This document shows positions 45,355-56,198 of a DNA stretch of 64,000 nt, one piece after another. The position numbers and the translations under genes were made by a program. The notes beneath the pieces were generated by a model. The model made no database searches and was not told the origin of the DNA. It was given only the letters and a program-made list of their open reading frames with translations. The stretch is from Nageia nagi (Eukaryota; Pinophyta). Where the stretch lies: the NCBI GenBank assembly GCA_050084985.1, contig JBITNC010000001.1, forward strand, positions 41,664,001 to 41,728,000. Reading direction: 5' to 3'. Each line of letters opens with the position of its first letter. Positions within the stretch are counted from its first letter, which is position 1.

Positions 45355-45485
45355 ATCAATTGGAGGAGATCTTGGATGTTAGGTTGGAGATTAAGGTTAA
45401 TATTTAGGTTTAAATAGCTAGGGTTATGGGTTAGGGTTTAAGTTAAATTAAGGGTTTAGGGTTTAAGGGTTAGTTAGTAAGCCTA
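45355..45485 (+). repeat. TTTAGGG-type motif cluster
   Basis: AGGGTTATGGGTTAGGGTTTAAG and AAGGGTTTAGGGTTTAAGGG lie within 70 bp. They run in the opposite sense to the array at 40650-41435, some 4 kb away. Confidence 0.6.
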
Positions 45486-45542
45486 AATGTTTTAGTAAAA
45501 TCATTTTTTAGCTCTATATTTTTTTAACTCTAAAATCTTAAG

Positions 45543-45606
45543 TGAAGAGGGAAGGTGAAGGGAAGAACAGGGAACAGAAGGGAAGAACTGGGGAAGGGAA
45601 GGGAAT
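45543..45606 (+). repeat. Purine-rich tract
   Basis: About 64 bases that are nearly all A and G, built from GGGAAGAAC and GAAGGGAAG repeats. No LTR start follows, so I do not call it a polypurine primer site. Confidence 0.6.
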
Positions 45607-46645
45607 TATATATTAATGATTTCCTCATGTCATAAATACCTTATTATCCCACATTTCAAAATCAATATATATACATAATTCAAATATAAATATCATCAAA
45701 AATAGCCTTAAATAAAATATCATCATGCAATATATATATAGGTCATAAATATATCATATTCACGATTCCAAGTACAAATCGAAAATGATAGTGGGTGTTA
45801 AGAACATTGTTTAATATCCAAAATAGTGATGTACTTGTGTGATTCCTCTCCTTACAACTATCAACAAAATTCAAGAGAATGTGAGTGAAAAATATATAAC
45901 ATAATTGTATTTAATTTAGAAAGTTCAAATAATTCATTATTTAAGCTTACCTTTATTTTTAAATCCATTGTACCATCTACATCCTCTCTTTTTTGCAATG
46001 CATCCATAATCATCCCCTATTCATCCAACGAAAGGGTCCATAGCACTTTATTAGTAGGCTTCCCTTTATATCTAAATATTTTGACATAATTTATTGCTAA
46101 TATCAAATGCAAGTAATGTAGAATCTTCTTAGTTATTTCATAATCTTTGAATGTAGGAAAACCAGTTACTGGCCTAGTAAGATATTTTTGTAGCCATGTG
46201 CCAACAACCACCATAGAATCTGTTGGATATAACCATGACTTATCCATCATTATCAAAATTTGGAAAAAATGATAAATAGTCTAAATAAATATCTAGAGAG
46301 TAGATAATAAGCTAGCTTGAAAAAGACATATATATGAACCTATTGGATAAAGAAATCCATCATCATCACATCAAGGTTGAACTGTATTTTTTCTCAATAT
46401 AATGAACTAACCAATACCATATTCCCTCTTCATTCCCTTCATGTGCAACAATGGTATACACATGTCATGTAAATAAAATTTATATCAATAAAGTGTTCAA
46501 TGTTATAAAACTAACATAATATATATTCAAACATACATTTTCAAGAATATAAATAAATTGAATTTAAATTACCTTCTTGTACAAGTTTTGAAATACGATC
46601 ATAATCTTCTAATACAAATAGTTCATATTCAATTATTATTTCTTA
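45607..46645. other. Stretch without a recognised gene
   Basis: AT-rich. A minus-strand open frame at 46017-46256 (MDKSWLYPTDSMVVVGTWLQ ...) reads more like protein than its surroundings but I do not recognise it and it has no neighbours in frame. Confidence 0.4.
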
Positions 46646-46649
46646 TTTA

Positions 46650-49600
46650 TCATCATAGGTTGTGAAGGTGTCAAAGATATTTGTTTCCATTCCTCAACCC
46701 ATTCTATATTTCCACATTGACTTATATGGTAATAAAGATGAGATGATAAACTGGATTGACGAGAGATACCAAGGGAATAGTACAACACAACTTTGGCCAA
46801 GCTATGAGATAGCCCTATTTGAAAAGAAGAGGGATAGAGAAATTTTGTAGGCATTGGAAGTTATTATGGGAAAAAAAACCCAGATTGAAGCAGATCAAGC
46901 CATGGTACATATGGCCTATAATATCACAAAGGCTCACATTTAATATAACTTCCCAACTTTCATTGCTAATGAAATGAAGATATGTCTATTTAAAATTGAA
47001 AAATCAAACTTTAGACATTGTTCATATCTTTGGTAGCTCTTGGCCCATCAAAATCTTGATAAACTTATAGAGGTGAGGTTGCCAATTTAGCTGGTGAATC
47101 TTAACATTGGACCCATACAAATTGACTTGATAGTGTTAGTTTTGAGTAAGTTGCATGGATTTTACTATGAGTTCATGGATAGATTCTATGAAATAATAGT
47201 ACAAATTTTAACCTAAATACTTCCTAGCAAATTGTGCAAAAGTGCAATACAAGAGCTATAGTGAGGAAACAAAGTCTATGACTAGTACTTTCTCAAAGAC
47301 CACATCATGATTATGAGGTATGGGTATTTTGAAAAGCCCTTTTTCTTACCTAAATATGTAACCCCTTAGCTATATTCCATAGAAATGGGAATGCAAATTT
47401 GTGCCATAGAGGCCAAGTATGGGTCCAGGGTAGTTTTAAATCTATTGTAGATATACCAACTTCTAGTGAAAATTTCACCCTTTTAGAAGTAAGTTGTAAA
47501 GATAGCATAGTAGAATTCCTTGTACAAAATTTCAAATTAGATATGGTGGATGTTCCATTGATATATGACCCTTAAGGTAAATGACAAAAATTATAAGGTC
47601 AAACAAGAAACACCTAGCATTTTACCATAAGTATAGGCCTCATGTGGAATAATTTGTAAATAAAACTAAGCAAGAAGCAGAAATGTACCTTGAATGGGAA
47701 CTTACACCCCTAAACAAAACTTGGATGACCCTTGAGGAGATAAGAAATACAAGAACTAGGAAAGTAAATGGTAAAATTTTACCCTCAACCTAAAAGTCCT
47801 TACCTACTTAACAGGTTTTGGGTGGGGCCCCAATAAAACCTATTATTTCCTAAAATTTAGATTTGAATATACAACAAAGATTCATCACATTGAGAGTGAA
47901 TTATTTGATAAATTTAGATATGATAGGTTTTTGGATGCTAAATATACCAAGGATCCTTTGCCAAAATTGGGCCAACCTCTTCCTTCTAATTTTCAAGGAG
48001 GATCAGTTACAGGAGTGAGGCAAGTAGTGGTTGGACAACCATCCAGCTCAATGGACCCTACAAATAAGGGACAATAAAATCCCTTAGATACTACTACCAC
48101 TTCCTAGGAGTCTTCTCCAAAAAAGAGAAGGGGAATTTAAACTCTTGCTTAGAAATAAGAAACCTTGAAGAAGGAGGAAAAATCAATAAAGAAGCCCTAC
48201 ACCACCCAACCAAAATCATAAAGGATTGTGCCTCTACCTTTAAAAAACACAAAATAAACTTCAAGAGTTATGACAAAAGAGGCAAAAAATTTTGATAAAA
48301 AGGAATTGCAAGAACTTTAGAACATAGATATTGATGCTCAATAAGAAGTCTTGAAACAATAAGAAGTCCCAAAGAATAAAGAAACCCTAAAAAAGGAATG
48401 CATGCAAGTTCAACAAGGTGGGGGGAATGTACTTGAAACTAGTAGATCTACAGCAACTGCACCCAAAGGTGGACTAAGAAATGATGGTGATGATGATGAT
48501 GATGAATCTGGGAGGAAAAGAGATCTAACCCAATCAATAAAGATGATGATGATGATAAGGTCATGGAGGAGGTAGAGAAAGAAATAGAAATTCAAGATTC
48601 TACACCTCCAAAGTAGTCAGAACCTACATAATAGGTCATCGCATCTACCTCAAGTGTAATTACTCCTCCCCATTCTTTAATTCCTACAACCTCTTAGGAG
48701 CAGATTAAATCAATTTTTCTACACAAATTATAGAGCCCATTGATTAGGCGACTTTTGTTAATAAGCCTTTTGTGATCCTTGAATAATAGTTAAGAATTTT
48801 GAGTAAAGTAACAAAGATAGGAGACATTAAGATAGCATAGATATCTTTCAAAGAAGGACAATTGGATACTGCTCCCATAAAAATAATTAATGTAAGTATG
48901 TAGAGTGCTCCAGCAATTGACCAGTCTAGATTCCTTGTAAATACTTCATTGGTGGCCAAAAAAGGTCTTTAAGTAATGGAGACTAAAATAGAGAAATTAA
49001 ATAAAAAAATATTTTAGTATAAGAAAGACTGCTCCCTTAAAGATAAAACAATGGTTGGATTGTAGAACAAAAATAGAGACTTTATTGCAAAGTTTGATAG
49101 GTAGAAGTTAGAATTTGAGAAGAGCTTGACAACAAAAAAGGCTAAGTTAGATGGTGTGAATCAAATAATACAAGATCTTAAAGCTCAAGCTACAGTCATA
49201 GATGCTTAAAAGGTCAAGCGAGTTGAGGTTGAGATATAAAATGGCATATTAGCTAACAAAGTATTATCTGATGATAATTCAAAATTATTGCTACTCATAA
49301 AAGGCTTAAGAAAATCCTTAGTAGAGCAAGTTAGAGATAGAATGGTGATATTATCACACTTGCATCTATTAAAGGAATAGGTAGTACAAGCAATTAAGCA
49401 GTTCAACACACATACCGCTCTTTATCGATTGGCTCTAGATATATCAAGGTTAGTTTTAGAGAAAATATAGAGCTGGTTAAGAGTCCTGAATGAGAAAGAT
49501 ATAGTGGCCATTACTCTCAAACTAAAATAATTATGTTTGAGAAGGATATAGGTTTATGTGAACTACAAAATTTGGTGTTCAACATGGACATTGATAAACA

Positions 49601-49995
49601 CTAGCTCACAATAGAGCTAGGATTCATTAATAAATTCTTTAATTGAGATGAAAGCTTCCAAATTATGGGAAGAACAAAATGTATAGGGTAGTGCTACTAG
49701 TTGGGTGGCCAATACCATTAAATTCCTTGAGAAGTCTTTTTTTGAGAAGTAAATATCCTATTTACAACAAATAAATGACCTCACTCAAGTGGAAATCATA
49801 AGGCTCCTGCATGTTGGGAGGCTAGAGAATGTTCTAACATGCTTCATAGTAGATATTGTAAAGATTCAAGCATCCCTTGTTCTATTACAAGTTGACTATG
49901 AAAATCTTAAGGATTTAAATAAGAATATGCACCCATTCCTCCCAGTAGAGCTAATTCCACCATCTAAGACTCCTACCAAATCTACATCTGAATAA
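46650..49995 (+). pseudogene. Unrecognised large gene, copy 1 (decayed; 5' end missing)
   Basis: I cannot assign a function. The conserved N-terminal part, in one frame from 46662 to about 47300, has DEMINWIDERYQGNS, LWPSYEIALFEKK, GKKTQIEADQAMVHMAYN, NFPTFIANEMKICLFKIEK and LLAHQNLDKLIEV. It is interrupted only by stops. After a frame change it reads EMYLEWELTPLNKTW (about 47680), then GFGWGPNKTYYFLKFRFEYT and a PLPSNFQGG-containing stretch to about 48050. A basic linker (PKKRR, about 48117) and an Asp-rich run from GAT repeats (48487-48513) follow. The last part (49.0-49.5 kb) is heptad-like, consistent with a coiled coil. The likely natural stop is at 49993-49995 after a Pro/Lys/Ser end. 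Over 1,100 codons in total. The N-terminal part is shared with 63550-64000. Confidence 0.7.
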
Positions 49996-50297
49996 AATAC
50001 TAGAAGAAGTAAGTAGTGGTTCCTATTCTCCAACAAGCAAAGACCCAAGAGCTACCAAAAGATTGTATTCCTTCATAATTACACTTTAAATTAAGGTAAT
50101 ACACTATTATTATTTTATTCTTTCATTCTTTTCATAAATTATTTCTATTCCCTTTAACATGAAATCTCAATCTTCTATAAGCCCTTAATTTGAAGAGTTC
50201 TAGGTGTTATTAACAACCAACTATTATGTATATAATTTGGCTATTGTATGTGCAAGTCTTTATCTTAGATATTTTACCTTATAAATTTCTTATCAAA

Positions 50298-50532
50298 GTA
50301 TCTAGGAGTTGTGTGAATACAAAGTGTTCAAGAGTTGTGTAAATACAGAGTGTCCAAGAGTTGTATAAATACAAAGCATTCAGGAGTTGTGTAAATACAA
50401 ATTATCTGAGAGTTGTGTAAATACAAAACATCTGAGAGTCATGTAAATACAAAGTATCTAGGAGTTGTGTAAATACAAAGTGTTTGGAAGTTGTGTAAAT
50501 ACAAAGTGTTTAGGAGTTATTATAAATACAAG
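50298..50532 (+). repeat. 26-bp minisatellite, nine copies
   Basis: Nine units of exactly 26 bp (50298, 50324, 50350 and so on), consensus GTATCTAGGAGTTGTGTAAA then TACAAA, beginning about 300 bp after the stop of the unrecognised gene. Units differ mostly in their first ten bases. Confidence 0.95.
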
Positions 50533-50550
50533 TCCAAGATATAAAATGGA

Positions 50551-50715
50551 GCCCATTGATTTTGAGCGATGATGTCATAATTTATGGCTAAAATTAGCAG
50601 GTCTTGAAACAAGTAATGGTGAGTGATGATTCATGAAGATATCAAATAAATCCCATCAATTTTGAATGATGATGTCATAATTTTTAGCTAAAATCAACAA
50701 GTCTCGAAAGAGTTA
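50551..50715 (+). repeat. Direct duplication of about 65 bp, spaced 106 bp
   Basis: CCCATTGATTTTGAGCGATG then ATGTCATAATTTATGGCTAAAAT (50554) is repeated with changes at about 50660 (CCCATCAATTTTGAATGATG ...). It lies directly after the minisatellite. Confidence 0.8.
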
Positions 50716-51400
50716 GATCATTAACAAAGCTCAAAGAAAGGAAATAGAACCTGCCAGATTGAGGTAAGAGTAATGGGTAAGAAGTAAAACCTGAATCCAC
50801 TTGATCTTAAGTGTTTAACCCTCGAGGCCCTATTAATGTGTTGAATCCAACTCATTTCCACATAATAATGGTAGTTTCTTCTCAAACTAAGTTGATATAT
50901 TGATCACAAAACCCCATTACTTTGTTCATTCACATTTGTATTATGGATCATCAATAGTTACAAAAGGATTATGGCTCTATGGACATGATTGTTAAAAAAT
51001 TGCAAATTCTTAAATAGTCATGGTATTGGTACTTATTCACTATGTAATCTAACATAGTTGTAGTATTTATTATGAATAGATTTGCTTCAATTACTTCATT
51101 CAAGATGAGTAATTATGTATATTAATGAGATACAACCACCCAAATGGGGAGGAAAATATATAAATGGTAAACTGCTAAAAATTAAAAAGGTCGAATATTT
51201 TAGCAAATTTGCCCAAATTTGTAAGATACTTTGACATATGATAGTACAAACAGACAATGCTTTATCCTCTTGCAACAAGTGGTTGTTTATTGCTTTTATG
51301 AATGTTATGTGTGAGATGTTTTCTTAAAATTATGGTTGTGTATTGTGCTTATGAGACTCTAGAGGTAAGATAGCTTGCTATTCTTGATCTTGGCTATGGA
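50716..51400. other. Stretch without a recognised gene
   Basis: AT-rich, no motif recognised. If Gypsy-3 once had a 5' LTR it should be near here, but no match to the region after 57400 was seen. Confidence 0.45.
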
Positions 51401-51676
51401 TTGTTGCCTATGCTACAATGCTCAAGTTGTACATTTCTTATTTTAAGTTTTACTTCAATTTGCTTATCTTTTTTTTGTAACTCTTTAATTTTTTATCTCT
51501 TTCCTATTACTTTAAACCTTCACAATAGATATGAATCAGCCTATAATCTAGAGATTGAGCAAAAAACCAACACAAGTGCATCCCCACCACCTTCTGCTCT
51601 CTTAAGGAACCTACCATTGCAGGCAATGGAGAACTCAACTAGACAAAACCCTTTGATGTTACACTATACCAATTAA
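51401..51676 (+). pseudogene. Possible plus-strand start of Gypsy-3 gag
   Basis: The open frame's second half (SAYNLEIEQKTNTSASPPPS ... LLRNLPLQAMENSTRQNPLM) reads like the polar Pro/Ser/Gln-rich N-terminus of a gypsy Gag, whereas the first half reads like AT-rich noise. It stops exactly where minus-strand coding begins. If the neighbouring 51.68-54.85 kb block was inverted, this piece would be the N-terminal end left in place. Weak evidence. Confidence 0.3.
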
Positions 51677-51677
51677 C

Positions 51678-52060
51678 TCATGATAAATCTAATATATAGT
51701 AGGATATAGTAGCTTTTTCTACACCAAAACACTTTAAACCAATTTTTATAAACTTTTCAAGTTCTACTTCTAGCTCAACATAATTCTCCTCTAGGATGAT
51801 CAAAGACTTAACCTTTACTACATATTTTGAATCAAAGAGTATTTTAAAAGAGAGTAATCCTTTTGGTATTACATTATTTTTGAGTTGAATGACATCTGAT
51901 TCTTGAAAACAATTAGGCATTTCTTGAGTACCAAAAGTGTGAGCCACTACTTCATCTATGAGGAAGTTTATAATATGCTCATCAGAGTAAAATACCTACC
52001 AGAAGTTTGTAGTATCAAGTACTAAAGGCTTACATTAAACTTTGATTCCAAGAGCTCCTC
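51678..52060 (-). pseudogene. Gypsy-3 linker after the RNase H-like domain
   Basis: The open section 51947-51678 (89 residues) contains acidic sequence with LEENYVELEVELEKFIKIG, preceded by a YSDEHIINFLIDE stretch. Position and composition resemble the region that leads into RT in plant gypsy Pol polyproteins (inference). No catalytic motif. Confidence 0.5.
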
Positions 52061-52089
52061 TTTTATAATGAGCAAGATTATAATGTGCC

Positions 52090-52460
52090 CCTCTTCCAGC
52101 AAGTGCATTAGCTATCTAGTTGTGCTTTCTAGGAATAGATATAAAATTGATAGCTAGAAATGACTCTAATAAATCTCACACTTTGTTCTTGTATTTTTTC
52201 AAATAATGATGTTTTGCACTGATCTTATTTCTAACCTACTTAATGACCAATTCAAAATCACCATGGACAATCAGGCATTTGATGTCTATAGTGATTACTT
52301 TAAATAACCTTAAATAAAGGGCTTCATATTCAATAACATTATTTGTACAAGTCCATGTGAATCGAAAGGAGAATCTTTTGGTAATTCCCTTAGGAGATTT
52401 GAAGACCACTCCAACTCTACATCCATATTTACATTGGGAACCATCAAAATACATTATCCA
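52090..52460 (-). pseudogene. Gypsy-3 extra RNase H-like domain
   Basis: RNase H fold of the kind found as a second (archaeal-like) RNase H in Tat-branch gypsy elements and in plant RVT_3 proteins. On minus: YFDGSQCKYGCRVGVVFKSP (first catalytic Asp), TNNVIEYEAL (catalytic Glu) and CLIVHGDFELVIKQ (second Asp), then KHHYLKKYKNKV, SIPRKHN and ANALAGRGAH. All three core acidic residues are present in the open section 52454-52236; stops follow at about 52175. It would degrade the RNA strand of RNA-DNA hybrids during reverse transcription. It lies directly downstream of protease, an uncommon place. Confidence 0.82.
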
Positions 52461-52599
52461 TACCTCATGTTCTTTATCAATAGTGATTGAGATTGGCTAA
52501 ACTTTCTCATATAGATAATAATTTTTCATTCAAATTTGTGACCTAATAATCATATCATTTGCTAAAAGAACTTTAGTTGTTAGTAGTGATTCCCTTATT

Positions 52600-53158
52600 A
52601 TGTCACTTTCAAATACCTCCACTGGTTATGGATCATTCATACAATCTTGTTCATTGATCCTCTTGAGATGGATAGTTTTGGTGCCTTCTTTCAGAATCTT
52701 TACCTATTTATTTTAGAAAGGAAGCAAAAGATGACTATAGTCTAAGGCTAGGTACCATCCTAATTTAATAGTAAATTCTCTAGAAAGACATATTGTGAAT
52801 AAAGGTAAAAGATCAACTACAATAATGTCTTGGACAACATGAATATCAGGGAAGGTAGGGTTATTTTAACACCCTTAACACTACCAACTACATCTACTGA
52901 AGAAGAATTTAATTGTATGACATCATTAATACATCTTGTAATGTATAATTTTATTTCATCTATAATTACTTTAGGGATAATAGTTATTTTAGCTCTAGTA
53001 TCAATCATATAGTTGTTCACTACCCAACCTTCTAGTCTCAGGGATAAATAGAAAGGTGAGGGTCTTGTAATACCTATTGCAGTTGGAGGGATAACTTCAA
53101 ATATAGCATAGATAGAATTCTCTTTCTTAGCCCTCTTTTTACTATTTCTTAACTTCAA
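52600..53158 (-). pseudogene. Gypsy-3 protease
   Basis: The open section 53158-52817 includes VVNNYMIDTRAKITIIP, the retropepsin loop with Arg in place of the Gly of DTGA, and VVGSVKGVKITLPS. The sequence further on (about 52800-52690) reads DIIVVDLLPLFTICLSRE and GWYLALDYSHLLLPF, the usual C-terminal flank of gypsy proteases. Loss of the Gly is likely to abolish activity. Confidence 0.82.
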
Positions 53159-53179
53159 AGCTTCTTGTAAAAGATCTAA

Positions 53180-54730
53180 TTAACCTAGTATCTTTAATGC
53201 ATCAAACATAGTCATCCTAGAAGGAGTTTTTTTTAATTCTTCCATAATATTGTATGGAGCATATGGAATGGACTTACTTGGTTCCACTTGCTGATGTGCT
53301 CTGAAATGTTGAGTAGCCTTTTCTTTATGATAATTAGTGATGAAAGGATATCTCAAAGTACTAGGTATTTCTTTCTCTAGGATTTCTTTTCTAATTGTAG
53401 CAAGGTTTGTTTCACTCAAGGTATTAATATCTAATTTTGATAGGAGAGTACCTAGATTAAATGGAACTTGATGATGTTGGTTATGAGGTTGAGCTAAGGG
53501 TGCCTTAGCTTTCTTAGGTTCAAGTTGGGCTTGAGTGGGATCTCGATATTACTAATTGGCTTGACGATGCTATGGAACTGCTGAAGAAGTTACTCTAGTT
53601 TAAACATAATTTGCTTATTCTCTAACATATTTTGGAACCCAAAAGTTGATCATTGTGAGATCAATAGCATGATCTAAAGCAGGTTATACCATCTGATTAG
53701 AATGTAAGCCCAAATATTGATGTTGATACATTGCACATGAATTTAGAAAATGAGGAGCTGAACATGGTGGACACTATTTCATAATGCTCGAAGTAGCACT
53801 ATCTACAGAACTAGTCATAACAGCATTCTCAATTATTTTAAGAGGATTTGACTATTTTGGTTGGTTGACCTTCAGTTGGAATCTTGACTGATACTGAGTG
53901 TCGTATCTTCTATAATTAAAACCATGATTCTACCTTTCTTACAAAGTGAACTTATTGGTTAGATTTTTAATAGTTACCTCCAACTGCCTTATTCTTTCCT
54001 CTTCTTAAGATTTAAGTTCAGTACCAGTACTTGTAGATGCAGGAGTAGGTAATGCTAGTAATTGATTTTGGACAATAGGTTTGGGAGGAAGTGGTAAGGC
54101 TAGAACTTTAGGGTGACTAATTTATGGAGCCTGTTTGGGAGGTAAATTTGAAAAAATAGGCATGATTATTCTAGGTTGCATTTTACCAAAGGACACCAGA
54201 GTATATTCTTGGATTTTTGCTATTTGGTAAACATCTAGGAATGTATCTCTTGACATAACAATAAGCATATTGAGGTTAAGAAGAAAATCTTTCCTATAAT
54301 ACATCAAATCTTATGCATTTGTTGGTCTAATCTTTGCTAGTATGGATTTCTATGTTCTTTCAAATATGATATTGAAGTCATCAATAGATTCATGAGAATG
54401 TCTTTTGATACATGCTATGAGGCTAAAGAACTTGCAATCATCACCATATGCAGCAAATCTTTTAATTAAAGCTTAACACAACTCTCCCTATGAATTTATA
54501 GATTAAGGGGTAAGAGTTCTGAACCACTTAGCTACTTTACCTTCAAAAGAGTGTGACAATAACCTAATCATCATGGTTTCATCAATAATATAAAAGCTTG
54601 AAGCCAACAAAGATACATCTTGATAATGTTCATATGGCATCTTTTCAAAGCCATCATACTTAGGTAAAACTTTGAAAGCTACTTGAGGTATAGGAGATGA
54701 ATTAATAGCTACAACCAAAGAATGACTATT
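53180..54730 (-). pseudogene. Gypsy-3 gag
   Basis: The open section 54718-54503 (71 residues) carries the N-terminal capsid pattern: VLPKYDGFEKMPYEHYQD then SHSFEGKVAKWFRTL. 54307-54122 and 53.9-53.5 kb are broken but continue in capsid-like and then Pro/Gln-rich style. 53419-53180 contains HFRAHQQVEPSKSIPYAPYN and KKTPSRMTMFDALKIL, typical of the stretch before protease. Gag would form the element's cytoplasmic particle. Confidence 0.75.
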
Positions 54731-54859
54731 ATTTTAGGTAGAAACATTTGCTGGTTAAGCCATACATGAAGAATATGTAGAAGATAAAGGATTTTCTGGA
54801 AATGAGTCAAATGCAACTGATAGAGGGGTTACCCTTAAAGGGACCAAAGGAGACACAAA

Positions 54860-56198
54860 ACAACGATAGAAGAAGCTATGAAATAGGAGTTAATTGAGCT
54901 CCTTGATTCAAAAATCATTTATCCTATCAAACATTCTTCTTGGGTTGTAAATCTAATTCTTGTTAGAAAGAAAAGTGGAAAAATTAGACTATGTGTTGAT
55001 TTCAAAAATTTGAATAAAGTGCCCTTTAATTATCCTCTCCCTCTAATGGAGTAGATCTTACATACAATAGTCAAAGCTTGCTATTTTTTGATGATTAATG
55101 GTTACTCAGGATTTAACTAGATTTGGGTAAAGGATGAAGATCAATTCAAAATTGCATTTACAACTAAATGGGGGACATTTTCTTTTCAAAAGATGCCATT
55201 TGGTCTTTTTAATGTAGGAGCCACTTTTTAAAGAGCCATGGATCATGTATTTGGTGAGCTAATAAATAAGATTATACTGATCTATCTAGATAATATCACT
55301 ATCTTCTCCAAAAGTAGAAGTGATCAACTGGAACATCTAAGATTAGTCTTTGAAAGATGCATTAAATTTGGCATTGCAATCAACCTAAAAAAGTCAATTT
55401 TTATGGTCATCCAAGGGAAGTTAATTGGCCCACTTATCTCAAAAGAGGGACTAGCAATTGATATAGATAGAGTAAAAGCTATATAAGCATTACCACTCTC
55501 CTCTAACAAGAAGGCCTTACAATCATTCCTTAATTAGATCAATTTTGTTAGAAAATTTATCAATAATTTTTTAGAGATTGTATCTCCAATCACTTTAATG
55601 CTAAATAAAGATGTTGTATTTTCCTAGTCATGTGAAGCAAAGTAGCCTTCAAAGAAATAAAAAGCCTATAACAAAAGCTCCTATGCTTAAAAATCTTGAT
55701 ATGTTAAAAGATTTCATTATGTATGCACATGAAGCATACAGGAGCATTACTGCAATTCTAACACAAAAAGATGATAATAATGAAGAACACCTGATTGCTT
55801 TTCATAGCCAAACACTGCATCAACACCAGCAAAGGTACTTATTTATTGAAAAACAAGTGTTTTCCATCATGAAGAGACTTAAAAACTTCAAGCATTATAT
55901 CTTCCACAATAGAATCCTTGTATATACTATTCATCCACATGTAACAAATTATATCATAAAAGGAAATCTAAGTGAAGGAAATGCTAGTTGCATTATTAAA
56001 ATAATGGAATATGACATAGAAATTAAGCTAACCAAGCTAATCAAAGGTAAGACTCTCTATGAAAATATAGCTAAAGCTTCACATATGATTGTTCTTATGG
56101 AGGATGAGCAACAACCTAATCATGAAAGTGATTGGATTAAGCAAATCATGGTTTATTTTCAAACTGGCAGGTGCCCTGAAGCTCTAGATAGATTTTAA
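54860..56198 (+). pseudogene. Gypsy-3 RT and RNase H
   Basis: RT: SSWVVNLILVRKKSGKIRLC (about 54930), WGTFSFQKMPFGLFN (about 55170), and the palm motif YLDN at 55283-55294 where YLDD is expected (second Asp to Asn). GKLIGPLISKEG follows, then FVRKFINNFLEIVSP at about 55545. Stops occur at 55229, 55484 and 55531, and a frame change near 55600. The RNase H part is open at 55611-56198: AYRSITAILTQKDD, HQHQQRYLFIEKQVFSIMKR, FKHYIFHNRILVYT and MEYDIEIKLTKLIKGKT. The RNase H block is the best-preserved part of this element. Confidence 0.88.

Larger units (their letters stand above)
51678..54850 (-). mobile_element. Gypsy-3, gag-protease-RNase H half (minus strand)
   Basis: A minus-strand block with gag (54.72-53.18 kb), protease (53.16-52.6 kb), an extra RNase H-like domain (52.46-52.09 kb) and a linker (51.95-51.68 kb). 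It abuts, head-to-head at about 54.85 kb, a plus-strand block that starts precisely at the RT N-terminus. The two halves together contain one complete, non-overlapping set of gypsy domains. Confidence 0.75.

Noticed and set aside
50298-50532. CRISPR-like array
   Set aside because: Units are contiguous with no unique spacers between repeats, and the context is a plant nuclear genome; it is a minisatellite.
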